A stretch of 64,000 bases of DNA from Thermococcus sp. M36 (GCF_012027355.1 NZ_SNUH01000002.1:317991-381990), one strand, 5' to 3'; shown: positions 49,917-58,822, counted from the stretch's first letter. The notes: a model not told the origin generated them from the sequence alone. Translations and numbers: made by a program.

Positions 49917-50712
49917 AAGAAGCCACCCTCACCGCGTCTAGGGTCTCCTTAACGTCGTGAGTCCTGATTATGTTCGCCCCGTTGAAGACCGCTATTGCTG
50001 TCGCTGCCAAGCTTCCAGGAAGTCTCTCCGCAGGGTCTTTTCTGCCAGTTATGGCCCCTATGAACGACTTCCGCGAGACGCCGATGAGTATAGGCCTCCC
50101 GAGGATCTTCAGCATGTTCAGGTTCGCCAGAACCTTTGAATCCCACTCGTACCAGGGCGGCCACTCTGGGCGGAGGAAGCCTACGGCCGGATCGACCGCG
50201 ACCTCTTCGATGCCGTGCTTCCCTGCGATGACGAGGCTCTCCTGAAGGAAGTCGATGACGGTGTGAACGGGGTCGCTGAAGTCCTTTACCTGCCCGTGGG
50301 CACAGACTATCACGGGGACGCTGTATTCAGCCGCGACCTCTGCCATCTTCGGGTCTCCCTTCAGCCCGGTGACGTCGTTTATGACGTCCGCTCCGGCTTT
50401 GAGGGCCTCCTCTGCGACCCTCGCGCTGGTTGTGTCTATGCTTATCGGAACATCAACGTGGTCGCGTATCGTCTTCACCGCCCAGACCGCCCTCTTGATT
50501 TCCTCCTCCAGGGGAATCTGGGTCTCGAGGTAGGGTGCCGTCGACTTGGCGCCGATGTCTATGAAAGCGGCTCCCTCTTCGACCATCCTCACCGCGGTTT
50601 CTATGAGCCTCTCCCCATCGTTCCGGACGCTCCCCTTGTAGAAGCTCTCCGGCGAGACGTTGATGACACCCATTATCTTTGGCTCGCTCAGGTCTACTCC
50701 AGCGAACTTCAT
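49894..50712 (-). CDS. folP: Dihydropteroate synthase-like pterin enzyme
   Basis: 272 aa from ATG at 50712 (GGTGG, five nt upstream). Family motifs: IMGVINVSPESFYKG, EEGAAFIDIGAKSTAP, ISIDTTSARVAEEAL, DVINDVTGLKGDP and GVSRKSFIG. Bacterial enzymes join pABA to the pterin; archaea lack the classical route, and the divergent neighbour is beta-RFAP synthase, so this protein probably condenses the ribofuranosylaminobenzene intermediate (inference). Confidence 0.88.
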   Translation of the reverse strand: MKFAGVDLSEPKIMGVINVSPESFYKGSVRNDGERLIETAVRMVEEGAAFIDIGAKSTAPYLETQIPLEEEIKRAVWAVKTIRDHVDVPISIDTTSARVAEEALKAGADVINDVTGLKGDPKMAEVAAEYSVPVIVCAHGQVKDFSDPVHTVIDFLQESLVIAGKHGIEEVAVDPAVGFLRPEWPPWYEWDSKVLANLNMLKILGRPILIGVSRKSFIGAITGRKDPAERLPGSLAATAIAVFNGANIIRTHDVKETLDAVRVASFMGRFSP

Positions 50713-50786
50713 GGTTTCCACCCTCCACCCTGAAAATAGCCGCTGGGTATAAAAGGACTTTTGCCCCTCCAGTTCTGGTGGTGTTC

Positions 50787-51758
50787 ATGATAATCCGCAC
50801 TCCGAGGAGGCTTCATCTCGGTCTCATCGATCCATCGGCCACATTTGGAAGGCGCTTTGGAAGCCTCGGCGTTGCCCTCGAAGGCGGCTATGAGATCAAA
50901 ATCGTCGAGGGCGAGGCCATGGAGATAGCCGCCGAGGGGGAGGACAGGGAAACCATCGAATTCGCCATAAAGAGGATGAACTCCGCCTACGAAACAGGGG
51001 TTAACTACGTCGTCGAGGTCAGAAAGGCCATGCCTCGGCACGTAGGTCTCGGCTCCACCACCCAGCTCAGCCTGGCAGTTGCGACCGGGATAGCCCGGCT
51101 CAGGAACCTTAACGTTTCGGTTAGGGAGCTGGCGAGGGTTCTCGGAAGGGGAAGGAACGGCGGCGCCGGAATCTATTCCTTCGCTTACGGCGGGTTCGTC
51201 ATAGACGGCGGCGTTAAAAACGGCATCCCCCCGCTGATATTCCGCGAGGACTTTCCACCCGAATGGGGGTTCCTTCTCGTAATTCCAGAACTTAAACCTG
51301 GCCTCGACGAGGAGGAAGAAAAGCCAGTGATGGCGGGAGTCGTTGGCAGGGTGGACGTGGCGATGGAGATAAGCCACAGGATTCTCCTCGGCCTCCTCCC
51401 GGCTTTGAAGGAGCGCGACATAAGAACCTTTGGCGAGCATCTCTCAGCCGTTCAGCGGCTGGTTGGAAAGCACTTCGAGGCCTACCAGGGCGGAGAGTTC
51501 AGGGAGGACGTGAGGTTGATACTAGACTTTCTGGCGGAGAAAACCTACGGCTGCGGCCAGAGCAGCTGGGGGCCAACGGTTTACGGCCTGATCAGAATGG
51601 GGGAGTTTGAATGGCTCAGGGCCGAAGCACATGACTTCCTGCGTGAACACGGACTTAGGGCTAAAGTCGAACTCGGAATCCCGAGAAACCGGGGGACGGA
51701 GATAATAGAAGAGAGCGCCTTTATCGAAAGGCTGATACGAAACGTGGCGGGTGAGTGA
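50787..51758 (+). CDS. Beta-ribofuranosylaminobenzene 5'-phosphate synthase
   Basis: 323 aa from ATG at 50787 (GGTGGTGTTC upstream). Homology to GHMP kinases is visible (RRLHLGLID, and the PRHVGLGSTTQLSLAVA phosphate loop), with family-specific segments GRGRNGGAGIYSFAYGG and YGCGQSSWGPTVYG. The enzyme joins 4-hydroxybenzoate or pABA to PRPP with loss of CO2 or equivalents, the first committed step to methanopterin-type cofactors. Its presence indicates such a cofactor here. It overlaps no neighbour; AGOG starts 1 nt after its stop. Confidence 0.92.
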   Translation: MIIRTPRRLHLGLIDPSATFGRRFGSLGVALEGGYEIKIVEGEAMEIAAEGEDRETIEFAIKRMNSAYETGVNYVVEVRKAMPRHVGLGSTTQLSLAVATGIARLRNLNVSVRELARVLGRGRNGGAGIYSFAYGGFVIDGGVKNGIPPLIFREDFPPEWGFLLVIPELKPGLDEEEEKPVMAGVVGRVDVAMEISHRILLGLLPALKERDIRTFGEHLSAVQRLVGKHFEAYQGGEFREDVRLILDFLAEKTYGCGQSSWGPTVYGLIRMGEFEWLRAEAHDFLREHGLRAKVELGIPRNRGTEIIEESAFIERLIRNVAGE

Positions 51759-51759
51759 G

Positions 51760-52551
51760 GTGACCCTTGACCGCTTCATCAAGGTGAAGTATAAATCCAA
51801 CGATGAGAAAATCCGGGAGCTTGTGGATATCCTCAGCGACCTTGGGCTCGACTGCGCAAAGACCATTGAGGAAAAGGTTGACCTCCAGTTCGACGCCCTC
51901 AGGAACCTCCACAACAGCCTCGGGGACGACGAGCTCTTCATCAAGCTCGTCATTGCGAACTCCATAGTGAGCTACCAACTCTCCGCCAAGGGAGAGCAGT
52001 GGTGGTGGGAGTTCTCACGTTATTTCTCGGAGAATCCCCCGAAAGGGAGCATCGCCGATGCCTACGCCGAGTTCCTCCCCGGTTCGAGAACCAACAGGCG
52101 TCTCGTTGAAGGAAAGGTGAGGAGGCTGGAGAAGCTGGAGCCATTCCTCGAATCCCTCGACCTCTCTGCCCTCAAAGGGTATTACTTTTGGAGAATGGCC
52201 GGGCTCAGGGACGACCTGGCCAGGGCCCTGAACTCGAAGAGGAGCGCCAAGACGGTGGTTTTTGCAGTCAAGATGTTCGGCTACGCGGGGAGAATTGTCT
52301 TCGGTGAGTTTGTCCCCTACCCGATGGCCATTGAGATACCCGACGACGTCAGAATAAACGCCTACACTAAACGCTTTACGAACGAACCCCCCGTGAGCTT
52401 CTGGGGCAGAATTGCAGAGCAAACAGGAATCCCGCCGCTCCACATAGACTCAATACTCTGGCCGGTTCTGGGAGGGAGTGAGAAGGTCATCAAACGGCTA
52501 AAAGAGCACTGCGAGAAAAGCAGTGCCGTTCTGAGGCTGGCCGCCCTCTGA
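51760..52551 (+). CDS. ogg: Archaeal 8-oxoguanine DNA glycosylase/lyase (AGOG)
   Basis: 263 aa from GTG at 51760 with GGTGAG four nt upstream; a GTG at 51751 would overlap the preceding stop and has no ribosome binding site. The helix-hairpin-helix glycosylase fold is recognisable; the catalytic Lys is probably in VVFAVKMFGYA (near residue 169) and the Asp in IEIPDDVRI (near 195), as in Pyrobaculum AGOG. It excises 8-oxoguanine. Confidence 0.88.
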   Translation: MTLDRFIKVKYKSNDEKIRELVDILSDLGLDCAKTIEEKVDLQFDALRNLHNSLGDDELFIKLVIANSIVSYQLSAKGEQWWWEFSRYFSENPPKGSIADAYAEFLPGSRTNRRLVEGKVRRLEKLEPFLESLDLSALKGYYFWRMAGLRDDLARALNSKRSAKTVVFAVKMFGYAGRIVFGEFVPYPMAIEIPDDVRINAYTKRFTNEPPVSFWGRIAEQTGIPPLHIDSILWPVLGGSEKVIKRLKEHCEKSSAVLRLAAL

Positions 52552-52702
52552 ACGATGTTCTTTCTGGTTTATTCTGCGGCCGGCGAAAGGCTTAAATAAT
52601 TTTGAAACAACAATACCTCGAAGTTCGATGCATCGGGATGAAAGGTATGACTGGGTTTGCGGCAACGAGGAGGCATTTTCAAAAATTCAACTCTGAAGAC
52701 AA

Positions 52703-52713
52703 AATTTTTATAC
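52703..52713 (+). promoter_or_regulatory. TATA box of the ABC transporter genes
   Basis: AATTTTTATAC lies about 65 nt before the permease ATG. A second TATA-like element (GGCTTAAATAATT, near 52589-52601) lies further up; between them no convincing gene is seen. Confidence 0.5.
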
Positions 52714-52773
52714 TTCAAATGTTAGTTGAGATTGAACGGGTTTTCATGGAATGCACAGTAGTGGTGATGGGTT

Positions 52774-53660
52774 ATGTGGTGGGGATTCCAGCTTGAGTTT
52801 AAACAGAGCCTTCGCACGAAGAAGCTTTGGGTTATTCTGGGCATCATGATGCTACTCTACATCCCAACCATCTATGCCACCAAAAGCAATCTTGAGATTG
52901 CCGGGATGAAACTTGAGAGCGTCGGTGATGCCATGGTGGTTCTGATGGACAACGTCAGCGGACTTTCGGGCTTTTTCATAGGGATTCTGGCCCTTCTGAT
53001 GGGAGCAACGGCCATAAACAGTGAAATAGAAAAGGGTACCCTCAGAATCGCCCTGAGCAAGCCCCTTAGCAGGGCCGACTACCTTGGAGGCAAGTTCGCC
53101 GCCCACGCTCTCGTGCTGTTCTTGCCCTTGTGCTTTCTACACTCGTTGGAGTGGCCGGGTTGGTGTGGCTGGGTGCACCCCTCGGACCGGAGCTTTTCGG
53201 GGAAGTTCTCCTGCTCAGCATGATTCTCCTGCTTGCCATGATCCAGCTGGTCGCTCTCGGCTACCTGATCTCCACGACCATCAAGTCCTCAAGCGCTGCC
53301 CTTGGGGCGGCACTCGCCATTTTCTTCGTGCTCTTCATGATAGTCCCCTCAATAGTCCAGTTCCTGGCCGTTAAGGACTACATCGGAACTCCCGGAGACA
53401 GCGTTGACTGGGATGCTATCCAGGAGAAGACAAAGGAATACACGACCAAATACCTCTTCTACGTGCCCACCTCACAGGTCAACATTATCGTGCAGGGAGC
53501 TTCTGCGAGATCCGGGGGGCTGATAAACCCGGATGTTGAGTACCTGGGCCTGTGGCGCTCGATGAAAGAGAACGTCCCCAACGTTGCAGCCCTAGTCGGG
53601 ATGACTGCCCTCTACATGGTTCTTGTCTTCTACCGCTTCCTCCGCATGGACCTGAGGTGA
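52774..53660 (+). pseudogene. ABC-2 type permease gene with a one-base frameshift
   Basis: The frame starts at ATG 52774 (GTGGTGATGGGTT upstream) and reads WGFQLEFKQSLRTKKLWVI, then helices, to LGGKFAAHALVLF. At 53121-53127 (CTTGCCC) one G is missing: TTG GCC CTT would continue into the downstream frame LSTLVGVAGLVWLGAPLG, which runs uninterrupted to the stop at 53660. The corrected product is 295 aa with about six helices and an outer loop near 205-260, the normal form of a NatB/ABC-2 permease. All other codons look intact, so the lesion is recent or a sequence error. Confidence 0.8.
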
Positions 53661-54583
53661 TGGTCGTGATAAGGATTGAAAACCTGGTCAAGCTCTACAA
53701 GGACGTTAAAGCCCTTGATGGTCTCAACCTTGAGGTCAAGCCCGGGCAGATCTACGGCTTCCTTGGGCCGAACGGTGCAGGCAAGAGTACCACCATACTG
53801 AGCACCCTCGGTCTGATATTCCCGCAGGAGGGGCGGATCAGCCTCTTCGACCTTGAGGTGTTCAGGGACGGGAAGTTCAATGAGGACAGCCTCGTGGAGG
53901 CCAAGAGGAGAATAGGCTACATGCCCGAGCACGCCACACTGTGGGACTTCATGACCCCGGTTCAGACGCTCGATATAATCGCCGACGCTTTCAAAATCCC
54001 CAGGGCAGAGAAGGAGAGACGCATCAGGGAGCTGCTTGAACTCGTCAACCTCTGGGAGGACAGGAACAGGAAGGTTGGCAAGTTCTCGAAGGGAATGAGG
54101 CAAAGGCTCCTTCTCGCCCAAGCATTGATAAATGACCCTGACCTGCTCATTCTGGACGAGCCGATGACTGGTCTCGACCCCACCGGGATAGCCGAGTTTA
54201 AGGATATCATCAGGGAGCAGAGAAAGGCAGGAAGGACGGTCTTCTTCTCCAGTCACATCCTGGCCCATGTGGAGGAGATCTGCGATACCGTGGGCGTCAT
54301 CGTGAAAGGGAAGCTCCGCGTCGAGGACAGCCTCGACAGGATTAAACGCGAGTTCCTGAAAAAGGCGGGTTACACGATAATCCTTGAAACGAACGTTCCA
54401 GTTGATTTCACCGGCGTGGACTGGAGGGTCAGCCCGCTGGGGGAGAGGAAGTACAGGATTGCCGCCCCGGACGACATAAGGGAGGAGCTCCACGACTTCG
54501 TGGCCTCGAAGGGGGCGAAAATACTCACAATGCAGGTGAAAGAGCCGAGTCTTGAGGAGATATTCCTGAAAATGGTGGAGTGA
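53660..54583 (+). CDS. ABC transporter ATP-binding protein
   Basis: 307 aa from ATG at 53660 overlapping the permease stop; GTG at 53666 with GGTGAT four nt upstream is an equally plausible start. Walker A GPNGAGKST, Q-loop near GYMPEHATL, signature FSKGMRQR (K in place of the second Gly), Walker B LLILDEPMTGLDP and H-loop FFSSHIL. The C-terminal 80 residues form the extra domain usual in NatA-like ATPases. It should pair with the frameshifted permease; substrate unknown. Confidence 0.92.
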   Translation: MVVIRIENLVKLYKDVKALDGLNLEVKPGQIYGFLGPNGAGKSTTILSTLGLIFPQEGRISLFDLEVFRDGKFNEDSLVEAKRRIGYMPEHATLWDFMTPVQTLDIIADAFKIPRAEKERRIRELLELVNLWEDRNRKVGKFSKGMRQRLLLAQALINDPDLLILDEPMTGLDPTGIAEFKDIIREQRKAGRTVFFSSHILAHVEEICDTVGVIVKGKLRVEDSLDRIKREFLKKAGYTIILETNVPVDFTGVDWRVSPLGERKYRIAAPDDIREELHDFVASKGAKILTMQVKEPSLEEIFLKMVE

Positions 54584-54696
54584 ACCTTTTTGTCTCCTTG
54601 ATATTTTTCTTTGAACAAACCTCGCCGTTCACAGGCCTGAACCAAGAACTTTTTAGAATGTTCAACAAAATTTAGGGCAACCCAAAGGTAATTCCA

Positions 54697-54982
54697 ATGA
54701 TGCTCCCACTGCACATACTCGTTGCCTGGATTATAGGTGCCTGTGAGGAGATGGGACAAATGTCTCCTCGGGGTGTTTGTGATAGCGAACTCCGCTCCCG
54801 ACTACAGTTTCATTCAAATGCTCATTGCGACCGGTGATTTCACGAGGACATTCTTCAACCATGGATTCGTTTCCTTCCTTTACGTACTTCCCTTTGAACC
54901 GCTGGGCATCCTCGGCAACGGTCTCCATTTGCTGGGGAATATATTCACCGGGAGAATTCCCTTCTTCCCAAATGGGATCTGA
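54697..54982 (+). pseudogene. Broken gene for a small membrane protein (YdjM-like?)
   Basis: ATG at 54697 opens LPLHILVAWIIG, and the frame then has to shift near 54737 to continue RRWDKCLLGVFVIANSAPDY, FNHGFVSFLYVLPFEPLG and GLHLLGNIFTGRIPFF to a stop at 54982. The combination of PDY, an F-x-H-G-F segment and L-x-L-L-G-N-I-F resembles membrane-bound YdjM/DUF457 metal-dependent hydrolases in order and spacing, which is inference. The remaining space (54584-54696 and 54983-55074) holds nothing I can identify. Confidence 0.5.
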
Positions 54983-55074
54983 TATGGCTGGCCGCGGATA
55001 GGATGGCACCTGTGGGACAAAAGGTCGGGATAATAGACCGGTTGAAAGCAGAAATGGGGAAAGGTGGCAGGTAC

Positions 55075-56340
55075 TTAAACCCTCGCCCTCTCGAATTCTT
55101 CCTTTCTGTCGAGCGGTTTGGTTGCATCGATGCCCCATTTTGCGGTAAGGCCTCTTGTCGCTGATGGGTCGAGGGAGCTTCCCCTCGCGTTCTGCACGAT
55201 TATCAGGTCTCTATCCGCTTGGAAGCGCGTTGCTATTGCCCACTCAACCTCCCTGTCGTCGTATATGTTCACGTCCCCATCGACAACGACCACGTGCTTC
55301 AGACTTGGATGCCCCGCAAATGCAGCCAGAATCGCGTTCTTGCCGTCGCCGTCGTGTTGCTTGGTGATGGAAACAACGGCGTGAAGCCACATGGCACCGC
55401 CCTCGGTGAGCCTTACCCCGTGAACCTTCGGGACGACGCGTTTGACGCTCGCATAAATCTGCGGCTCCTTGGGAAGTCCCATCAGCATGTAGTGCTCGTA
55501 GCCGCCGGGCAGGAGGGCGTGAAAGATCGGCTCGTCCACATGGTACATTCTCTCAAACACGACCAGCGGCTGCTTTCTGACGTAGTCGTAGGTTCCGGTT
55601 ATATCGACGAATGGCCCCTCATCAACAAGTTCCGGAGTTATCCTCGCCTCGAAGACGAACTCGCTCTCGACAGGGACTGGGATTCCGTTGAGGTCGACCA
55701 CTTCAAGAGACCTTCCGAATGCTTTCTCGCTCATCCTCGATGCTATCTCAAGCTCGCTCGTTCCGTAGGCGACGCTCGTCGCTCCGGCGAGGAGGAGGTG
55801 TATCGGGTTGCCGACAACTATTCTGACGTCCAGCTCCTCCCCGCGTTCGGCCTTCTCCTTCCACATCGCGTAGAGGTGCCTCGGGACGAGCCTTATGGCG
55901 GCGGTTTTATCGTCGCGCACCATCATCCTGTGGAACGACATGTTGACGAAGCCGTCCTCGTCCTTGGCTATGACCATGGCGGAGGTGAAGTACTGACCGC
56001 CGTCTTTGGGATAGTATACCGGTATCGGGAGCTCAAGGAGCGAGAAATCGGCGGTGGAGTTTTTGAGGAACGGTGCACTCTCAACGGTGCTGTATGGGGA
56101 AGGGTTCTCCATGGCATCGGCCATAAAGTGGAGTATCCCTTCCTTCCTGATGCCCAAGTATTCGGCTATCCTCTCGCGGGTACTCCATATATTGCCCGCC
56201 GCTTCCCAGCCGTCAACGTCCTTGAAGAGAACGGGCCTGTCGCGGTATTTGAGCAGATGTCGGGTTATCTCAAACCTTTTATCCACGGGTGTTTTAATAA
56301 CAATGAGGTCTTCCATCCCCTCGAGTATTTCCCTCAGCAT
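55075..56340 (-). CDS. UbiD-family decarboxylase (candidate anhydromevalonate phosphate decarboxylase)
   Basis: 421 aa from ATG at 56340 (AGGTGAT upstream). UbiD features: [46 protein letters not shown], the [13 protein letters not shown] strand and [17 protein letters not shown] (prenyl-FMN cofactor region). In archaea a UbiD homologue of this length catalyses decarboxylation of trans-anhydromevalonate 5-phosphate in the modified mevalonate route; that is the best candidate role. Divergent from the helicase gene with a shared 67-bp promoter region. Confidence 0.85.
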   Translation of the reverse strand: MLREILEGMEDLIVIKTPVDKRFEITRHLLKYRDRPVLFKDVDGWEAAGNIWSTRERIAEYLGIRKEGILHFMADAMENPSPYSTVESAPFLKNSTADFSLLELPIPVYYPKDGGQYFTSAMVIAKDEDGFVNMSFHRMMVRDDKTAAIRLVPRHLYAMWKEKAERGEELDVRIVVGNPIHLLLAGATSVAYGTSELEIASRMSEKAFGRSLEVVDLNGIPVPVESEFVFEARITPELVDEGPFVDITGTYDYVRKQPLVVFERMYHVDEPIFHALLPGGYEHYMLMGLPKEPQIYASVKRVVPKVHGVRLTEGGAMWLHAVVSITKQHDGDGKNAILAAFAGHPSLKHVVVVDGDVNIYDDREVEWAIATRFQADRDLIIVQNARGSSLDPSATRGLTAKWGIDATKPLDRKEEFERARV

Positions 56341-56365
56341 CGTATCACCTTGAAAGGATGTTCCA

Positions 56366-56378
56366 AAAGGCCTATAAA
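56366..56378 (+). promoter_or_regulatory. TATA element upstream of the helicase gene
   Basis: GGCCTATAAAGCC is a near-palindromic TATA region between ubiD and the helicase, about 36 nt before the helicase ATG. It could serve either strand. Confidence 0.45.
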
Positions 56379-56407
56379 GCCTTTTTCCAAACTTTCGGTG
56401 ATTGGCC

Positions 56408-56924
56408 ATGTCCATGGTTGTCCTCCGCATCCCGAACCGTTCCGCACTGGTGCGCATCGAGAAGGCAGACCCTCAGGTCTACTTCAAGATATATGAGCTT
56501 CTGAGCTACAAGAAGGACTTCGGCAAGTGGGAGAAGCCTGAAAGCCTCTACGACCCCTACGAGAAGACCTTTCCCGTCGGTGTTCTCCCCAGGGTCAAGA
56601 AGTTCCTGAATTCCAAGGGCTACCGTGTCCGCGTCAGGGACGAGCGGAAGGTGGGAGGAGTCAAGCTCAACTCCACCTGGAACGAAAACTACATCATGAG
56701 GAGGTATCAGCAGCGTGCCGTTAAAAAAGCCCTCCGGGAGAAGATGGGCGTTTTAGCTCTCCCCGTTGGCAGCGGGAAAACCATAGTCGGCCTCAGGATA
56801 ATCCATGAGCTTGATCTCTCCGCACTCATCGTCGTCCACACAAAGGAGCTCCTCTACCAGTGGGCCGAGAAGGTTCGGGAGGTTCTGGGGATTGAAGCGG
56901 GCATCGTTGGGGACAACAAGTCGT
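56408..56924 (+). pseudogene. DExH (XPB-like) helicase, 5' part of an internally inverted gene
   Basis: ATG at 56408 has GGTGAT five nt upstream. About 172 residues read as the N-terminal portion: [32 protein letters not shown] and Walker A LALPVGSGKTIVGLRI, then LIVVHTKELLYQWAEK (motif Ia) up to GIVGDNK. After 56924 the plus-strand reading changes to meaningless sequence (antisense of the displaced part) and runs to a stop at 57313. The true continuation is on the opposite strand in 56920-57673. Confidence 0.9.
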
Positions 56925-57673
56925 CTTGGACGTCGACTATAACCGCCTTCATGCCCTCCTTCGGTCTCAGGGCGCGGCCTATCGTCTGTATCGTCATTAT
57001 GTCGCTCTTGCCGCCGCCAGCGAGTATTATCGCCGAAATCTCCGGTATGTCAACGCCCTCCTTGAGCAGTGTGGAGATGAGAACTGGGATGTCGCCCTCC
57101 TTGAACTCCTCCAGTATCTCCCAGCGGTTGGGACTCTTGGAGCTGAGGAACTCGGCCTTTACACCCCTCTTCTCCAGCATCTCCTTCAGTATCTTGCCGT
57201 GTTCTATGCGCTTGACGTCGATGAGGACGCGGTGGCCCTTCCTTGCCAGCTCGACGGCCTTCTCAACCACCGCCAGGTTCCTCTCGTCGTTGTTCATGAT
57301 CATGTCCTCGTAGAGCTCCTTGTAGCGCTCACTGAATGAGGGCATAGCGGACTCGTAGGTGATGATCTCAAAGCGCGGTTTGGCCAGAAATCCTTCCTTT
57401 ATGAGATCCTCCGCCTTAACCTCAAATATCGTTGGGCCGACAACGGCCTCTATCTTTATCTCCTCTCCCCTCACCCTCCTCCAGGGAGTCGCTGAGAGGC
57501 CGAAGCGGTAGACCTGGGGGAGCGAAAGGCCAAGCTGGTAGAACTTCTCCGCAGCGGAAGTCCGGTGGCACTCGTCGAACATCACTATCGCGTACTCGTT
57601 CTGGAGCCTGTCGGCGCCCCTGGAAAGGAGCGTCTGTATCATGGCTATAGTAACGTTCCTCTCGTCCCACGAC
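56920..57673 (-). pseudogene. Inverted central part of the helicase gene (motifs II to VI)
   Basis: On the minus strand this segment reads SWDERNVTIAMIQTLL, then VMFDECHR (motif II, DECH), FGLSATPWRR (motif III), VLIDVKRIEHG, ISTLLKEGVDIPEISAII (motif V) and IQTIGRALRP (motif VI), to VIVDVQDD. There is no promoter or ribosome binding site for it. The ends carry GTCGT (56920-56924) and ACGAC (57669-57673), a 5-bp inverted repeat. Turning the segment round restores one frame through all three parts. Confidence 0.9.
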
Positions 57674-57808
57674 CCGCTGCTCTTCACTCACTTCATCGAA
57701 CGCCAGAAGGCGTTGAAGCAGTACTACGGCAAATACTACGACAGGGAGATAGGTTCAAAGATTGACCAGTACGTCGCCAAAAAGCGCGGCCCTCGTAAGC
57801 GCCCTTGA
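57669..57808 (+). pseudogene. Helicase 3' part
   Basis: In the plus-strand frame the sequence continues PLLFTHFIERQKALKQYY and GKYYDREIGSKIDQYVAKKR, with the stop at 57806-57808. With segment 56920-57673 turned round this joins VDVQDD to PLLFTHF. The rebuilt gene (56408-57808) is 1401 nt, 466 codons plus stop. Its end overlaps the convergent truA by 54 nt. Confidence 0.85.
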
Positions 57809-58558
57809 GTAGCGTTCAAAGATGTCGCGTTTCGCTTTTTTAAGCCCCCTTTCGTCCATGCGGAAGTTTACCCCCTCATATTCTATGTGCCAGAGGATGA
57901 GGCCTTCAGGAGGTGCCGGCGGAACTTTTTTGGTGTACCCTCCCTTGAGCATTCTCTTGACTTCCCGGATTTCCATGACGCCCAGCCCGCAGAAGCGTAT
58001 CGCGTTCACCATCCTGCGTGCCATCTCCCAGAGGAAGCTCTTTCCTTCTATTTCGATGACATAGTAGCCCGGCCTCTCGGTGATTTCGATCCTGGTGATC
58101 TCCCTCACCGGATCCTTTCCGGGTTCGAGCTTCGCGAAGGCCGAGAAGTCATGCTCCCCGAGGAAAACCTCCGCACACTCTCTCATCCTTTTGGCGTCGA
58201 ACCCCTCATCAACGAGGTAGTACCTGTAGGTCTTGGACTTGGCCCAGAAGCGGGGGTGAAAATCATCCGGCACCTCTGCAACACCGAGAACCCATACATC
58301 TCTCAGGTGGTGGTTCAGCACTTCAGGTCTTACGAGGTCGGCCCTCCCCGAAGCGTCAAAGGAGACCACATTGAATATTGCAGAAACACCCCTGTCCGTT
58401 CGGGATGCGCCCTTAAAGTCCGAGCTCCCTACGTCTTCGATGATCCTTAGCTTTGTGAGAACCCTCAGCAGTTCCCCCTCGACCGTCCTCACGTCGGGTT
58501 GCCTCTGGAAGCCGTAGAACGCCGTCCCGTCGTAGGCCACCCTGATCGCTAGCTTCAT
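57755..58558 (-). CDS. truA: tRNA pseudouridine synthase TruA
   Basis: 267 aa from ATG at 58558. Family motifs: IRVAYDGTAFYGFQRQP, the catalytic Asp in GASRTDRGVSAIFNVVSF, the HPRFWAKSKTYRYYL strand, and FLWEMARRMVNAI. It modifies U38-40 in tRNA anticodon stems. A TATA element (ATTTATACC, about 58581-58588) lies only 26 nt before the ATG and there is no GGTG site, so the message is probably leaderless. Confidence 0.95.
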   Translation of the reverse strand: MKLAIRVAYDGTAFYGFQRQPDVRTVEGELLRVLTKLRIIEDVGSSDFKGASRTDRGVSAIFNVVSFDASGRADLVRPEVLNHHLRDVWVLGVAEVPDDFHPRFWAKSKTYRYYLVDEGFDAKRMRECAEVFLGEHDFSAFAKLEPGKDPVREITRIEITERPGYYVIEIEGKSFLWEMARRMVNAIRFCGLGVMEIREVKRMLKGGYTKKVPPAPPEGLILWHIEYEGVNFRMDERGLKKAKRDIFERYSRALTRAALFGDVLVNL

Positions 58559-58720
58559 GTTTGGAGGTTCGGCCGCGGGTATAAATGCCTTTCCTCCGGA
58601 CACGTGTTGATATACCGACAGAATTCTTTACTTATGTACATAATTGTTTTGGACACAGTTCAATGAAGCGCCGGAAAAGTTGATAAAGCCCGCAGGCTGA
58701 CTTAACGTGGGGGTGAAAAA

Positions 58721-58822
58721 GTGGAGTGGACAATAGATGTGGAGATACTCACAAACGTCATGAACTTTGAGCTGATGTGTGCCATGCTGGAGAAAAATAT
58801 GAAAATGGAGGACTATAAGTAG
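58721..58822 (+). CDS. Possible micro-protein, 33 aa
   Basis: A GTG at 58721 has GGGGGTGA directly upstream (four nt spacing). The frame reads EWTIDVEILTNVMNFELM and ends in EKNMKMEDYK before TAG at 58820-58822. It overlaps the convergent end of pheT by 10 nt. The good ribosome binding site is the only support. It could also be a remnant. Confidence 0.35.
   Translation: MEWTIDVEILTNVMNFELMCAMLEKNMKMEDYK

Noticed and set aside
52602-52796. Short plus-strand frame of 64 codons before the ABC permease
   Set aside because: It contains the TATA element of the permease and overlaps its start; no ribosome binding site and no protein-like composition.
55219-56496. Long plus-strand open frame of about 425 codons
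   Set aside because: It is antisense to the UbiD-family gene, whose product has clear family motifs; the plus frame has none.
56925-57313. Plus-strand continuation of the helicase frame after the breakpoint
   Set aside because: It is the antisense of the inverted helicase segment (rich in Ser, Pro and Arg) and has no family features. It would be a meaningless tail.
56920-57673. Dedicated phase-variation cassette with recombinase sites
   Set aside because: Only 5 bp of inverted repeat at the ends and no invertase gene in the window. A programmed switch is not supported, although a rare reversible event is not excluded.
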